From the NCBI GenBank assembly GCA_051294375.1, contig JBJCIZ010000028.1, positions 1,770,542 through 1,834,541 on the forward strand: a stretch of 64,000 bases of DNA, given 5' to 3'. The translations under genes were made by a program, and so were the position numbers. The notes below the pieces were generated by a model. The model was given only the letters and a program-made list of their open reading frames with translations, was not told where the DNA came from and did not search any database. Of the stretch, positions 1 to 9,518 are shown in pieces (positions within the stretch are counted from its first letter, which is position 1; the number at the start of each line of letters is the position of its first letter). Origin of the DNA: Paraspadella gotoi. Its lineage: Eukaryota; Chaetognatha.

Positions 1-785
1 ATGTTATTTACTCACTGTTTACTAACTTTACAATTGCATTTCAGTGTTAAAAACGGCATATTATAGTTGAAATTTGTCCAGTCTTTTCTGTACGATGTTG
101 AGTTCATCACTTTCCATCTGGGCCACTTCGTAAACTGATTATTTTTTTTTCTTAAAAACTTTAAAAAATTTAAAAAAATTAGGAATGGATAAAAATTTAA
201 GGTATGAAAAAATTTTAATTCAAATTTTTTTTAAAGTCAAATCATTAATTGGATCAAAGTATAACTTCTAACATTAGTACAAGTATAAGAGAAGTATAAG
301 GGAAGCGCTCTTTATCTCTCCTAAAATTTAATCTGTTGTGAACAAGAGTCAAACGAAACCGGAAAGATATTTTAAAGGTCATGACAAATGTTTACCAAAT
401 TAAATAACATCTTTATTCGCATTTTAAGAGGGATTTGTTTTTTTTCTGTACTTTCCTGTGCGTACCACCATTAAAATTCCTTTATTAAGGCCCAGACGCA
501 AGAATTCAGCTTTCTGCATTAAAAAATAAAAATTCGAAATTCATGGAAAAATGAAAAGAGAATGGAGGGTATCAGTATTTAGGGGAGATCAATTAAAAAC
601 TTTTCCAATAAATATCTCGTCCTTGTTCGCATTGCAACAACGAGACGGGAATTTTTTCTCCACTTTCCCGCGCGAAGAAAAATTAATAACTATCACCATT
701 CAAATTCCTTTAATGATAGACCCTTAAGCTTATGATATCATTTTTATCACTGGGTCCCCTTAAGCTTGAGCAATATTTAATCGAT
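1..785. other. No gene seen; AT-rich flank
   Basis: No coding, RNA or terminal-repeat signal stands out. Many A and T runs and short frames only. Confidence 0.5.
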
Positions 786-918
786 AATTTTTTTTCTAAG
801 CAGTTGAAAGAACCGTCAAGTGCTACATGACCGATTGCAATGAGGAATTCAAAATAATCTGTCCACCTCGTGAAAGGGAATCAATGTACGCCTGCAGTAA
901 ATGCAGGTGATCGTTTTA
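786..918 (+). repeat. Dispersed repeat with exon-like end, copy 1
   Basis: This matches 7216-7336. Both copies share the sequence GTACGCCTGCAGTAAATGCAG followed by GT, which looks like a splice donor. In this copy a short frame from ATG at 827 ends in a Cys-x-x-Cys pair just before that point. The shared part could be an exon spread by a mobile element, but I do not recognise the family. Confidence 0.45.
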
Positions 919-1140
919 AGATGTGGCGACTTAAAGGGTAAAAAAGAAAAAAAAATGGTTTGTTAAGCTAAAAAAAGTAAGATATTTTTCGTTGTATTTA
1001 GTTGCGTCATAATTGAAGATAATATAGCAAAATACTGGTTGTCTGTAATGCTCATCTCTTGTTCGGGCCTTTGGACCTTCCGTGGCGACCCCTGCCACCT
1101 GCTCCGTTATATTGAAAGCATTAGGCTTTGCCAACCCAGC

Positions 1141-1530
1141 AGGATAGGATAGGATAGGATAGGAATTAAGCCAAGGAATATAGTTAGAGATTAGGTTAGT
1201 GTTTAAGGTTTAAGGTTTAAGGTTAGGTCTTGGATTATTAGTTTGAGATTATGATAGGGATTAGGCTAAGGAATAGAGTTAGAGATGAGGTTAGTGATTA
1301 AGGTTTAGGTTTTAGATTATCAGTTTGAGATTAGGATAGGGATTAGGCCAAGGAATAGAGTTAGAGATGAGGTTAGTGATTAAGGTTTAGGGTTAGGTCT
1401 TAGATTATTAGTTTGAAATTAGGATAGGGATTAGGCCAAGAAATAAAGTTAGAGATTAGGTTAGTGATTGAGGATATATGGTAAGGTTTTGGGTTATTAT
1501 TTTGGTAATAGATTAGGGTTAAATAAAAAA
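1141..1530 (+). repeat. Telomere-like degenerate tandem repeats
   Basis: It starts with a short AGGAT run. It then shows about four copies of a roughly 85-90-bp unit rich in TTAGG, GTTAGTGATT and GGGTTAGG words, with the G-rich strand on top. The same unit returns at 2160-2356, directly before a second copy of the downstream leader. The array and the leader were therefore duplicated together. Confidence 0.75.
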
Positions 1531-1547
1531 AATAAAATAAGACACTT

Positions 1548-2108
1548 TTGGAAAAAAGAGCCGAACTATACATCGTAATTCCATTCCCTTCTAAAATGAC
1601 TGCCTCCCCAAACAGAAATCACCAAGGACAGTCCGTCTTCCGTCTGCAACTACGTCGACTTGACTCGAAGCACCACGAGGAAACTTTTCACAACGATTTC
1701 CGTCAACGCGCCGCAGCCCTTCTCGATATAGCTCCACAAAAAGGACGGGACCCGCTCAGTATCGTCCGCGACGCCGTCGCAGCTTACAAAAATGCCTCTC
1801 GGGACGACGTCGTGAAAGAGATCCTACTCCGCTCTCTCCCCAAACACGTTGAGGATTCGATTGCACCGAGAGCAGAAGATTCCACACCACAACAGTTGGC
1901 AAAAGCAGCCTCAGCCTATTTTCGCTCAGATGGAAGATTAATCCCAATTGTCAAGACCGAGCAACTCAATGTGTCACCTTTTTGTAGGTCAGTCTGTATG
2001 TCTGTCCGTCGGTCTATCTCACACTTTAAAAATACTCAGAACTTGAGTAAAGAGAGAATTCTCACTCTGACGCCACCAGGGCTGATGGACTCAGACGGGT
2101 GGCGATAG
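1548..2108 (+). pseudogene. Chimeric ORF: shared leader joined to a gag-like fragment
   Basis: This is an open frame of 186 codons. The first 40 residues come from a leader also used at 2367. From about residue 44 (HEETFHNDFRQRAAALLD) to residue 135 the protein matches the gag-like fragment at 6196-6290 and beyond, including AYFRSDGRLIPIVKT. The last 50 codons come from a dispersed tail shared with 7365-7473. The hydrophilic central part, with many Arg and Asp, resembles the capsid region of LTR-retroelement gag proteins, but no zinc knuckle is present. The frame therefore looks like parts of three repeats brought together. I assign no cellular function. Confidence 0.45.
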
Positions 2109-2110
2109 TG
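1951..2110 (+). repeat. Dispersed repeat tail, copy 1
   Basis: GAGCAACTCAAT followed by GTCACCTTTTTGTAGGTCAG, a TCTGTCCGTCGG word and AACTTGAGTAAAGAGAG is found again at 7365-7473, where a gap interrupts it. The shared word GCTACCCCTA (2150 and 7658) suggests that the repeat continues across that gap. Confidence 0.6.
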
Positions 2111-2159
2111 AATGTGTTGCCACACCATCTTGCCTCCTACTTCGGACAGGCTACCCCTA

Positions 2160-2356
2160 GAGATGAGATTAGTGATTAAGGTTTAGGGTTAGGTCTTAGA
2201 TTATTAGTTTGAAATTAGGATAGGGATTAGGCCAAGAAATAGTTAGAGATTAGGTTAGTGATTGAGGTTTAGGGTTAGGGGTAAAAATTAGATTAAAGAT
2301 TAGGCTATATGGTAAGGTTTTGGGTTATTATTTTGGTAATAGATTAGGGTTAAAAA
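2160..2356 (+). repeat. Telomere-like tandem repeats, second block
   Basis: Same 85-90-bp unit as at 1141-1530. It leads into AGATTAGGGTTAAA and the second copy of the leader at 2350. Confidence 0.75.
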
Positions 2357-2366
2357 AAAAACGCTT

Positions 2367-3089
2367 TTGGAAAAAAAAGCCGAACTACACGTTGTAATTC
2401 CTTTCCCTTCTACAATGACTGCCTCCCCAAACAGAAATCCCCAAGGACAGTCCATCTTCCGTCAGCAACTACGTCGACTCGACCAAAATGCGGACCAACC
2501 AACTCCAGACGGGTGGGTCCGTATGGGCGTACAAAACGGAGGTACGGATGAACCAACGCCCAGATGGATCTATAACGGCAACGACGAGGTGAAGGTCGAG
2601 GTGAAGCCTAGGATTCAGAATCGTGACGAAGATGACAAAGGAGACGACAAAGTAATTAAGGTTGACAAAGAAGAGGCCGACAAAAGTGCCGAGGTTGATT
2701 TACCGACGACGAACATGGTTCGATCTCTCTCGATCAAAGGAGATGAACCGATTACGACCGACCGACCATTGTCGACTTGTCCTGAGGATGAGGAAGAGGA
2801 AGAGACGACGACGACGATGACAAAGGCTGTCAATAACGAGCCTAGGATTCAGAATCGTGACGAAGATGACAAAGGAGACGACAAAGTAATTGAGGTTGAC
2901 AAAGAAGAGGCCGACAAAAGTGCCGAGGTTGATTTACCGCCGACGAACATGGTTCGATCTCTCTCGATCAAAGGAGATGAACCGATTAAGACCGAGCGAC
3001 CATCGTCGACTTGTCCCCCTCCTGAGGATGAGGAGGAGGAGGAGGAAGAAACGACGACGACGACGACAAAGGCCGTCGAAAGCGAATGA
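2367..3089 (+). CDS. Acidic ORF with an internal tandem duplication
   Basis: This intact frame of 240 codons starts with the same leader as 1548 (MTASPNRNPQGQS from residue 17). It then switches to a strongly charged, low-complexity protein. A block of about 78 residues is present twice (about 2605-2838 and 2842-3081). Each block has RIQNRDEDDKGDDK, then KEEADKSAEVDLP, NMVRSLSIKGDEP, an acidic run and a Thr run. The two blocks are nearly identical and both in frame, so the duplication is recent or the frame is kept. No domain, signal peptide or membrane segment is visible, and I do not recognise it. It may be an expressed repeat-derived gene or an accident of a low-stop repeat. A TTAGGG-like array sits directly upstream. 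Confidence 0.4.
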   Translation: MEKKAELHVVIPFPSTMTASPNRNPQGQSIFRQQLRRLDQNADQPTPDGWVRMGVQNGGTDEPTPRWIYNGNDEVKVEVKPRIQNRDEDDKGDDKVIKVDKEEADKSAEVDLPTTNMVRSLSIKGDEPITTDRPLSTCPEDEEEEETTTTMTKAVNNEPRIQNRDEDDKGDDKVIEVDKEEADKSAEVDLPPTNMVRSLSIKGDEPIKTERPSSTCPPPEDEEEEEEETTTTTTKAVESE

Positions 3090-3342
3090 AAAGACTGAAT
3101 GAAAAGAAAACTGTTGTTCGCCTTTTGGTAAAATTTTTTTAAAACAAATTTTAAGATTTTTTTTTCATGGTAATTATCCTTTCTTTTTCGTTGTTTGAGA
3201 GATTAACAAAGTTTTTTTTTTAAATTTTAAAATAATTCAAGGACATGGTTCCCCATTAGTTTTAGAGAGTTAGAAGAAAAAATATAGGATATTAAATTCC
3301 ATTCATAAAGTTTATGTCTCTTTCTGTTTATATCTCCCACTT

Positions 3343-3346
<4 letters not shown>

Positions 3347-3393
<47 letters not shown>
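3347..3393 (+). repeat. (CT)n microsatellite
   Basis: Uninterrupted CT dinucleotides, about 23 copies. Confidence 0.95.
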
Positions 3394-3394
<1 letters not shown>

Positions 3395-4435
3395 GCTCAT
3401 TAACAAAAGCCGGGAGACGAGATTCTTGTTGTCGTTGTTGTCGTCGGGCTTCCGGACAAGGGGCGTGCACACTGCCTGATTTTTCAAAAAGACCTCCAGG
3501 TTAACGCCCTGCTCCTTCCTCCAATCCGGAAGGTTGGGCGAACGAGACATCTCTCTCCCGTTCCACTAATATAAAAAGGGAAGGCTGAGATCCTTCAATA
3601 TAAGAGAACCAACAAACTAACGTAAAAATTCCTAATATTTGTACACTGTACAATGTACAGTATTGTGTAAACCTCTCGTCTCAAATAAAATAACTCTTTA
3701 AAAGTTGAAACTAAAAATAGAAATAACAATATCGCAACTACCTCGTTTGATTGTAAAGAAAAATTTTAAGATACGAAATAGACAACCAGTAACTAGCTAG
3801 CAACTTACGACGGCACCTCATTCAATTTATTCAACGCTGATTGAAACTTTCTTAGTAGTCGATGAGGAGGAGGGGCTTCGCCTCCTGCATCTTCTTCCTC
3901 CCCATTCCTCGTCCTCTTCCTCACGGGGCTCGTTGATTTTCACGATTTCACTTTTCCACCTTTCTCCACTTGTTCTGACATTTTGCTGATTACTGGACGC
4001 CTCTCTCTCAATAAACGCTTTACCTTTTATTTCCCGTTCTATTATTTCACGAGGATACTTATTCCAAGGGTAGTCAATATTTCAAGTTCAAATCTTGCTA
4101 CGTGTAAACTCTTGGGCGCATTTTTCAAACTATTAGTTGACAAAAACTTGACATCAAACGGGCGAAACCTTTACGCTGACTTATTCTTCCACGTCATCGT
4201 CGTCGTCGTCATCGTCGTCATCCCCAGGTAAATAGTCCACTGGTTGTTTACCAATTTTCTGGAGACAAAATTCGCCGAAAAAAATAAACATTCTGCGTAG
4301 CGGATTTTTTTGGTTCAAAATTAAATTTTACGAATTAACAGGTTTCCTAACCAGACACAACATTTCATCTCAATCTATCCATCCAATAATGATTAATTAA
4401 GAGTAATTATGGGTTAAAATTAGTAAAAGGATTTT
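3394..4435. other. No gene seen; possible promoter or LTR-like stretch
   Basis: A GC-richer patch (3400-3600) is followed by TATAAAAAGG at about 3571, then AATAAAATAA at about 3685. That order would fit an LTR or a small promoter. I found no second copy in the window and no primer site, so I leave it unassigned. The rest holds no convincing frame. Confidence 0.3.
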
Positions 4436-5036
4436 AGTAAATGCGACATATGATTTTTCCATTTAAACTTATTTTGACTCCCACGATTCCATCGAAACTT
4501 TATATCCAGCTCAATCATACACTTTCCTACCCACACATAAAATTTCATTCCAATCCATCCATCCAATCACGAGTAATTGGAGTTTTTTGCTAAGGTGGGA
4601 TGGACTGACGGACGGAGGGACGGACAGACGGAGGGACGGACATCATCTTTTTTGCATAATTTATCTTACGAAAAAACANNNNNNNNNNCCATTTAAACTT
4701 ATTTCGATTCCCACGATTCCATCTAAACTATATATCCAGCTCAATCATACACTTTCCTACCCACACATAAAATTTCATTCCAATCCATCCATCCAATCAC
4801 GAGTAATTGGAGTTTTTTGCTAAGGTGGGACGGACGGACGGACGGAGGGACGGACATCATCTTTTTTGCATAATTCATCTTACGAAAAAACAAAAGTTTT
4901 TATTGGCTGTTACAATGATTTATTTAAATATTAAATTTATCATAATTCGATGCTCTGACAGTGAATGATCGACAATATTGAGGGGGCGGACCGACGGACC
5001 GGCAAAGTGGATTACCTGCTTATCAGCAGATACCAA
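4436..5036 (+). repeat. Family A dispersed repeat, two tandem partial units
   Basis: Family A has a fixed order of words: CATTTAAACTCATTTCCACT, ATTCCATCGAAACTTTATAT, CACTTTCCTACCCACACA, ATCCATCCATCCAATCACGA, TTTTTTGCTAAGGTGGGACG, a GGAC run, AATTCGATGTTCTGACA, AATATTGAGGGGGCGGACCG and a terminal AGCAGAT hairpin. Here one unit is broken by the gap at 4679 and a second follows. Other copies are near 14245, 17719, 20705, 23789, 38914 and 62052. Confidence 0.85.
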
Positions 5037-5094
5037 TCTCAAGACAAACAGTTCGAGACTTTGAGCGTGGAGATACGAATCGGGAACGTTCTTT

Positions 5095-5967
5095 AAGGTC
5101 CGGGATCACTCAATTCAAATTATAATTAGGCTAAAACTATATATATATATATATACTATATAAAATAAAAGAAACCTATTTGAAGAGTTGCAGCCCAAAC
5201 GGTAATGCGGTTTCTCATGAAATTTGGCATGAATTACCTTTAAGTCACGAACTCCAATTCTATGAAAAGATACTTTCAAAATTTGCCTTCCTTCATAGAA
5301 AATTTGATTATTTTAATCAATTTTTGGTATTAATTCCTTCATATCTTTGAAAAGAAAAACATTTTTTTCAAAAACGCGCTCATAGAATCTCCCCCACCTT
5401 TCTTTTCTTGCCCAAAATATTTTTTTCTTCAAGAAGAGTCCAACGGTTTGAGCTGCAACTCTTCGTTTTTAACTTCACTTCGTTAAGAAAGTTAAATTCT
5501 GTACTCATTAAACTCATTAAACATTTACATAAAGTAAAAAGTCAAATTGAAATAAATTCGATAAGTTTTTTAACTGATAAAACTCTTAAAAGTATAAAAA
5601 CCCGTCTGGAAAATGTATAGAGTAGTTTATTTTAGACTTATTAGTGATACAACTCCAAGTATGTACTTGTACCAAAGGAAGAATTAAATATAAGAAGTAG
5701 AAATTGAGCTTACTGTAAAGAATCAGTTTTAAGTTAAAAATTTGTTTGTAGAAATTTAGCTTACATATAAAAAATTATTTATCTTTTGAAAATCTAGTTT
5801 TACCAAAAAAAAAATTTTGTTTAAATTTTTATGAACATTTTATATAGATTTTTAAAAGTTTTCGATTATTTTTCTCTTGAAAACCTCTTACAAGATATGA
5901 GAAAATGATTAAGATACAGTAAATTAAGATTTCCCGAATTTTAGGTTGAGTGATCCCTGGCCTTAAA
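5095..5967 (+). mobile_element. Non-autonomous DNA transposon with TTAA flanks
   Basis: The left end reads TTAA-GGTCCGGGATCACTCAA and the right end, reverse complemented, reads TTAA-GGCCAGGGATCACTCAA. This gives 17-bp terminal inverted repeats with two mismatches, each bounded by TTAA. The TTAA target fits piggyBac- or Kolobok-type elements. The 870-bp interior has no transposase frame and contains an (AT)n run at 5141, so it would depend on an enzyme supplied elsewhere. A gag-like fragment begins about 110 bp beyond the right end. Confidence 0.65.
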
Positions 5968-6076
5968 GTCATATCAACGCCTTCTGTCCCGACTTGCTTG
6001 AGAATCTTACAGCGGTAATCGAACGCCGCCTTCTAGCGATCGCTCCAAGTAGAATTTCGTCTACAGTTCCGGCACT

Positions 6077-6764
6077 ATGGCAGAAAAACCACAAACGCGT
6101 CGACCCCGAGTTTCCTTTGCTGGGAAGCACCCGCAATTCGAAGACAAATATCGCGATTTGACTGCAGTCGATTTCAAAAGCTTTGAAAATCCCCACGAGG
6201 AAACTTTTCACAACGATTTCCGTCAACGCGCCGCAGCCCTTCTCGATCCAGCTCCACAAAAAGGACGGGACCCACTCAGCATCGTCCGCGACCGCGCGCT
6301 CCGGCAGCCTTACGAAAAAACGCCCTCTCGCTGGACGAACGATCGGTGAAAGAGATCCTTAACTCCGCTCTCTCCCCCCACACGATCGTGTGATTCGATC
6401 GCACCAAGAGCAGAGGATTCCACACCAGCAACAGCTGCAAAGCGAGCCTCCAGCCTATTTTCGCTCAGATGGCAGATTAATCCCGATTGTCAAGACCAAG
6501 ACAACCAAAAAAGAATCGCCTATTTTCGTTGCTGCAGAAGCTGGTTACCACAGCACTCCAGGTGGTCGTGACCAAAGCCGTGATCGAGGACGCAGCACAA
6601 GTTATTGTGGAAACAGAGAACCTCTGAATAGTGTTTGGGACAGTGAGGAAAAAGGAGTCGCATGCTGTAAGGCTTGTGGCAAAACGTCACATGCTAAAAA
6701 TAGCAAAGACAGACTACGCACTCTGGATAAACACCCTTGTAAGGATACAGGTGGAGGTAAATAA
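6077..6764 (+). pseudogene. Gag-like fragment with frameshifts, copy 1
   Basis: A frame from ATG 6077 runs through HEETFHNDFRQRAAALLD and QKGRDPLSIVRD, then breaks near 6290. The related copy at 1681-1950 continues in frame there, so this is an indel here. A second frame from about 6390 resumes with AYFRSDGRLIPIVKT and ends at 6764 in a Cys- and Lys-rich tail containing ACCKACGKTSHAK, which may be a worn nucleic-acid-binding knuckle. The order fits a retroelement gag: capsid-like part, then basic Cys-rich tail. No protease or polymerase follows. Non-functional as read. Confidence 0.55.
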
Positions 6765-6863
6765 GGAGCTGACGCTTATACTGTAATACTGTCATACTGC
6801 CAGTAGAAAAAGACAATATCTAATCAATAATTTTCTTTNNNNNNNNNNNNNNNNNNNNNNNNN

Positions 6864-7215
6864 AAGACCAAGACAAACCAAACAAAGAATCGCCTATTTT
6901 CGTTGTGGCAGAAGCTGAGTTACCACAGCTACTCCCAGACGTTGGTCGTGACCAAAGCGTGATCGATGGACGCGAGCACAAAGTTATGGTGGAAACAGAG
7001 AACCTCTGAATAGTGTTTGGACAGTGAGGAAAAAGGCAGTCGCATGCTGGTAAAGGCTTATGGCCACAAAAACGTCACATACTAAAAATAGCAAAGACAG
7101 GATACGCCACTTCTGATAAAACCCTGTAAGGATACATGTGAGGTAAATAGGCAGCTGACGTTATACTGTACTACTTCATACTGCCAGTAGAAAAAGACAA
7201 TATCTAATCACATAA
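6864..7215 (+). pseudogene. Gag-like fragment, tandem second copy
   Basis: After a 25-N gap the stretch 6496-6838 is repeated with many one-base differences, again from the AAGACCAAGACAA word to the GCCAGTAGAAAAAGACAATA word. Frames are broken in several places. It may be a true tandem duplication or an uncollapsed second haplotype joined at the gap. Confidence 0.55.
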
Positions 7216-7336
7216 TTTTCTTTTCTAAGGAGCTGAAGAAAACCGTCACGTGCACAATGGCTGCTTGCAATAAGAAATTCACATTTTTCGTGTCCGCCTC
7301 ATTCAGGCATGCTGTACGCCTGCAGTAAATGCAGGT
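7216..7336 (+). repeat. Dispersed repeat with exon-like end, copy 2
   Basis: Second copy of 786-918, ending in AAATGCAG followed by GTAAAT, a better splice-donor match than copy 1. Confidence 0.45.
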
Positions 7337-7364
7337 AAATTTTTAGTTGCGCCGAGATTACTCA

Positions 7365-7473
7365 CGGAGCAACTCAATATGTCACCTTTTTGTAGGTCAG
7401 TATGTCTGTCTGTCCGTCGGTCTATCCCACACCTTAAAAATGCTCAGAACTTGAGTAAAGAGAGAATTCTCGC
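7365..7473 (+). repeat. Dispersed repeat tail, copy 2
   Basis: Matches 1951-2110 and is cut by the 184-N gap at 7474-7657. Confidence 0.6.
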
Positions 7474-7657
7474 NNNNNNNNNNNNNNNNNNNNNNNNNNN
7501 NNNNNNNNNNNNNNNNNNNNNNNNNNNNNNNNNNNNNNNNNNNNNNNNNNNNNNNNNNNNNNNNNNNNNNNNNNNNNNNNNNNNNNNNNNNNNNNNNNNN
7601 NNNNNNNNNNNNNNNNNNNNNNNNNNNNNNNNNNNNNNNNNNNNNNNNNNNNNNNNN

Positions 7658-8984
7658 GCTACCCCTATCATAAGTTAAAGTACATTGACTCAAATCATAT
7701 TTTTGTTCTCAAGTGGTCCACTCTATTGTTGGGTGTGACCGACGGACGGACAAAGTTAATTATCGAATATAGAACCGTTTAAACAATTTATAAACCCTCT
7801 TCATTTAGATTTTATTATCATTTCAATCCGAAGTGCTTGTACATTTAAAAGAATTTCCTTTTCCATCAGGGCCAATGACGAACCTTGGATTCCAAACGAC
7901 GAAGAAGATGACGACATAATTAAAAGAAGATTTGGGAAAGAAGTTGCATTAAAGAAGCAGTTGAAGACCACGAGGCAATCTCTCTCGACCAATGGATACG
8001 ATCTATCTATTTTCCGAAGACAACCATGATAGCCCCCTTCAAATGATTTAATAACATATCAATATCAAGCAATAATAATGAAAAAAAAGAAGAATAAATA
8101 TCAATAATAATGAAAAAAAAGAATAAATATCAAATCTAAAAAAAAGCTTTAGATGGTGATAGGCGTATTTTGCAATTTTCGTGATAAAAATGTCAATTGG
8201 TTGAAAGAATATATGTTAAATTAAAAAGTTAAATTTTTATATGTTAAATTAAAAAGCTGTTTTTAAAATCATCTTTCCCCTTTTTTCATTGGAAACGACC
8301 AGAGGCAGGGACTTCCTAAAAGTTCATCTGACAACCATTGCCCTCTGCTCAAGAAAGACTGTTTGGAGCCACACATACTGGACAAACTACCGCCCGTTAT
8401 TAGATTCAGAACTTCGGATCTCACTGTAGTCCGCCACTACAAGTTTTACAATATATATACTCGGAAGTAAAGTCACGAGAATGCGGGAAAATATATGTTG
8501 AAGGCAGGAAAATCTATACGGCGCCAAAATCATGAGGGTAAAAAAAGGGGAGAAACTAGAAGGAGAAGAGAGAAAAGGTGAACTGAATCTCGTGAACGCG
8601 GCCCCGAATCCCTGGGAGGAGGATGATATATACTGATATACAATATATATTTATAATGTATGTCTTTCCTAAGTGGCATAGAAAGTAGAAGACTATAATA
8701 CTCATTATTATTCTGACTATATTAAATGTTTTATGTCGACCGTTTTATGAACCTTTTTTTTTAAGATTAAATTTCATCGAACGTCGAATTTCTGAGAAAT
8801 GCAGAAAACAATTTTGGGGTGCGTCAGAATTTTTTTGTTTTTAATAAACTCGTTTTTACGATTTTTATCCAATTTCGTCTTTGAATCAATTTTTTTCGTG
8901 GATTAGTTCCTACGATTTAGAGGACTTTGATTCCATTTTGGATAAAAAAAACAAAAAACATCAAAATTTTAAGTCTTAAAAGTT
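7658..8984. other. No gene seen
   Basis: Contains a short family A remnant (GACCGACGGACGGACAAAG near 7737) and AT-rich sequence. No supported coding or RNA feature. A 400-N gap follows at 8985-9384. Confidence 0.5.
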
Positions 8985-9518
8985 NNNNNNNNNNNNNNNN
9001 NNNNNNNNNNNNNNNNNNNNNNNNNNNNNNNNNNNNNNNNNNNNNNNNNNNNNNNNNNNNNNNNNNNNNNNNNNNNNNNNNNNNNNNNNNNNNNNNNNNN
9101 NNNNNNNNNNNNNNNNNNNNNNNNNNNNNNNNNNNNNNNNNNNNNNNNNNNNNNNNNNNNNNNNNNNNNNNNNNNNNNNNNNNNNNNNNNNNNNNNNNNN
9201 NNNNNNNNNNNNNNNNNNNNNNNNNNNNNNNNNNNNNNNNNNNNNNNNNNNNNNNNNNNNNNNNNNNNNNNNNNNNNNNNNNNNNNNNNNNNNNNNNNNN
9301 NNNNNNNNNNNNNNNNNNNNNNNNNNNNNNNNNNNNNNNNNNNNNNNNNNNNNNNNNNNNNNNNNNNNNNNNNNNNNNNNNNNNGGCCTTAGAAACCAAA
9401 GGTAAGCAACCCGTTGCAATGGCTCGTGGACGTTGTGTGGCGATCGTTTGTAAATCGCCACGCGCGTCTGCGCCTNNNNNNNNNNNNNNNNNNNNNNNNN
9501 AGATGATTTTATTTAGAC

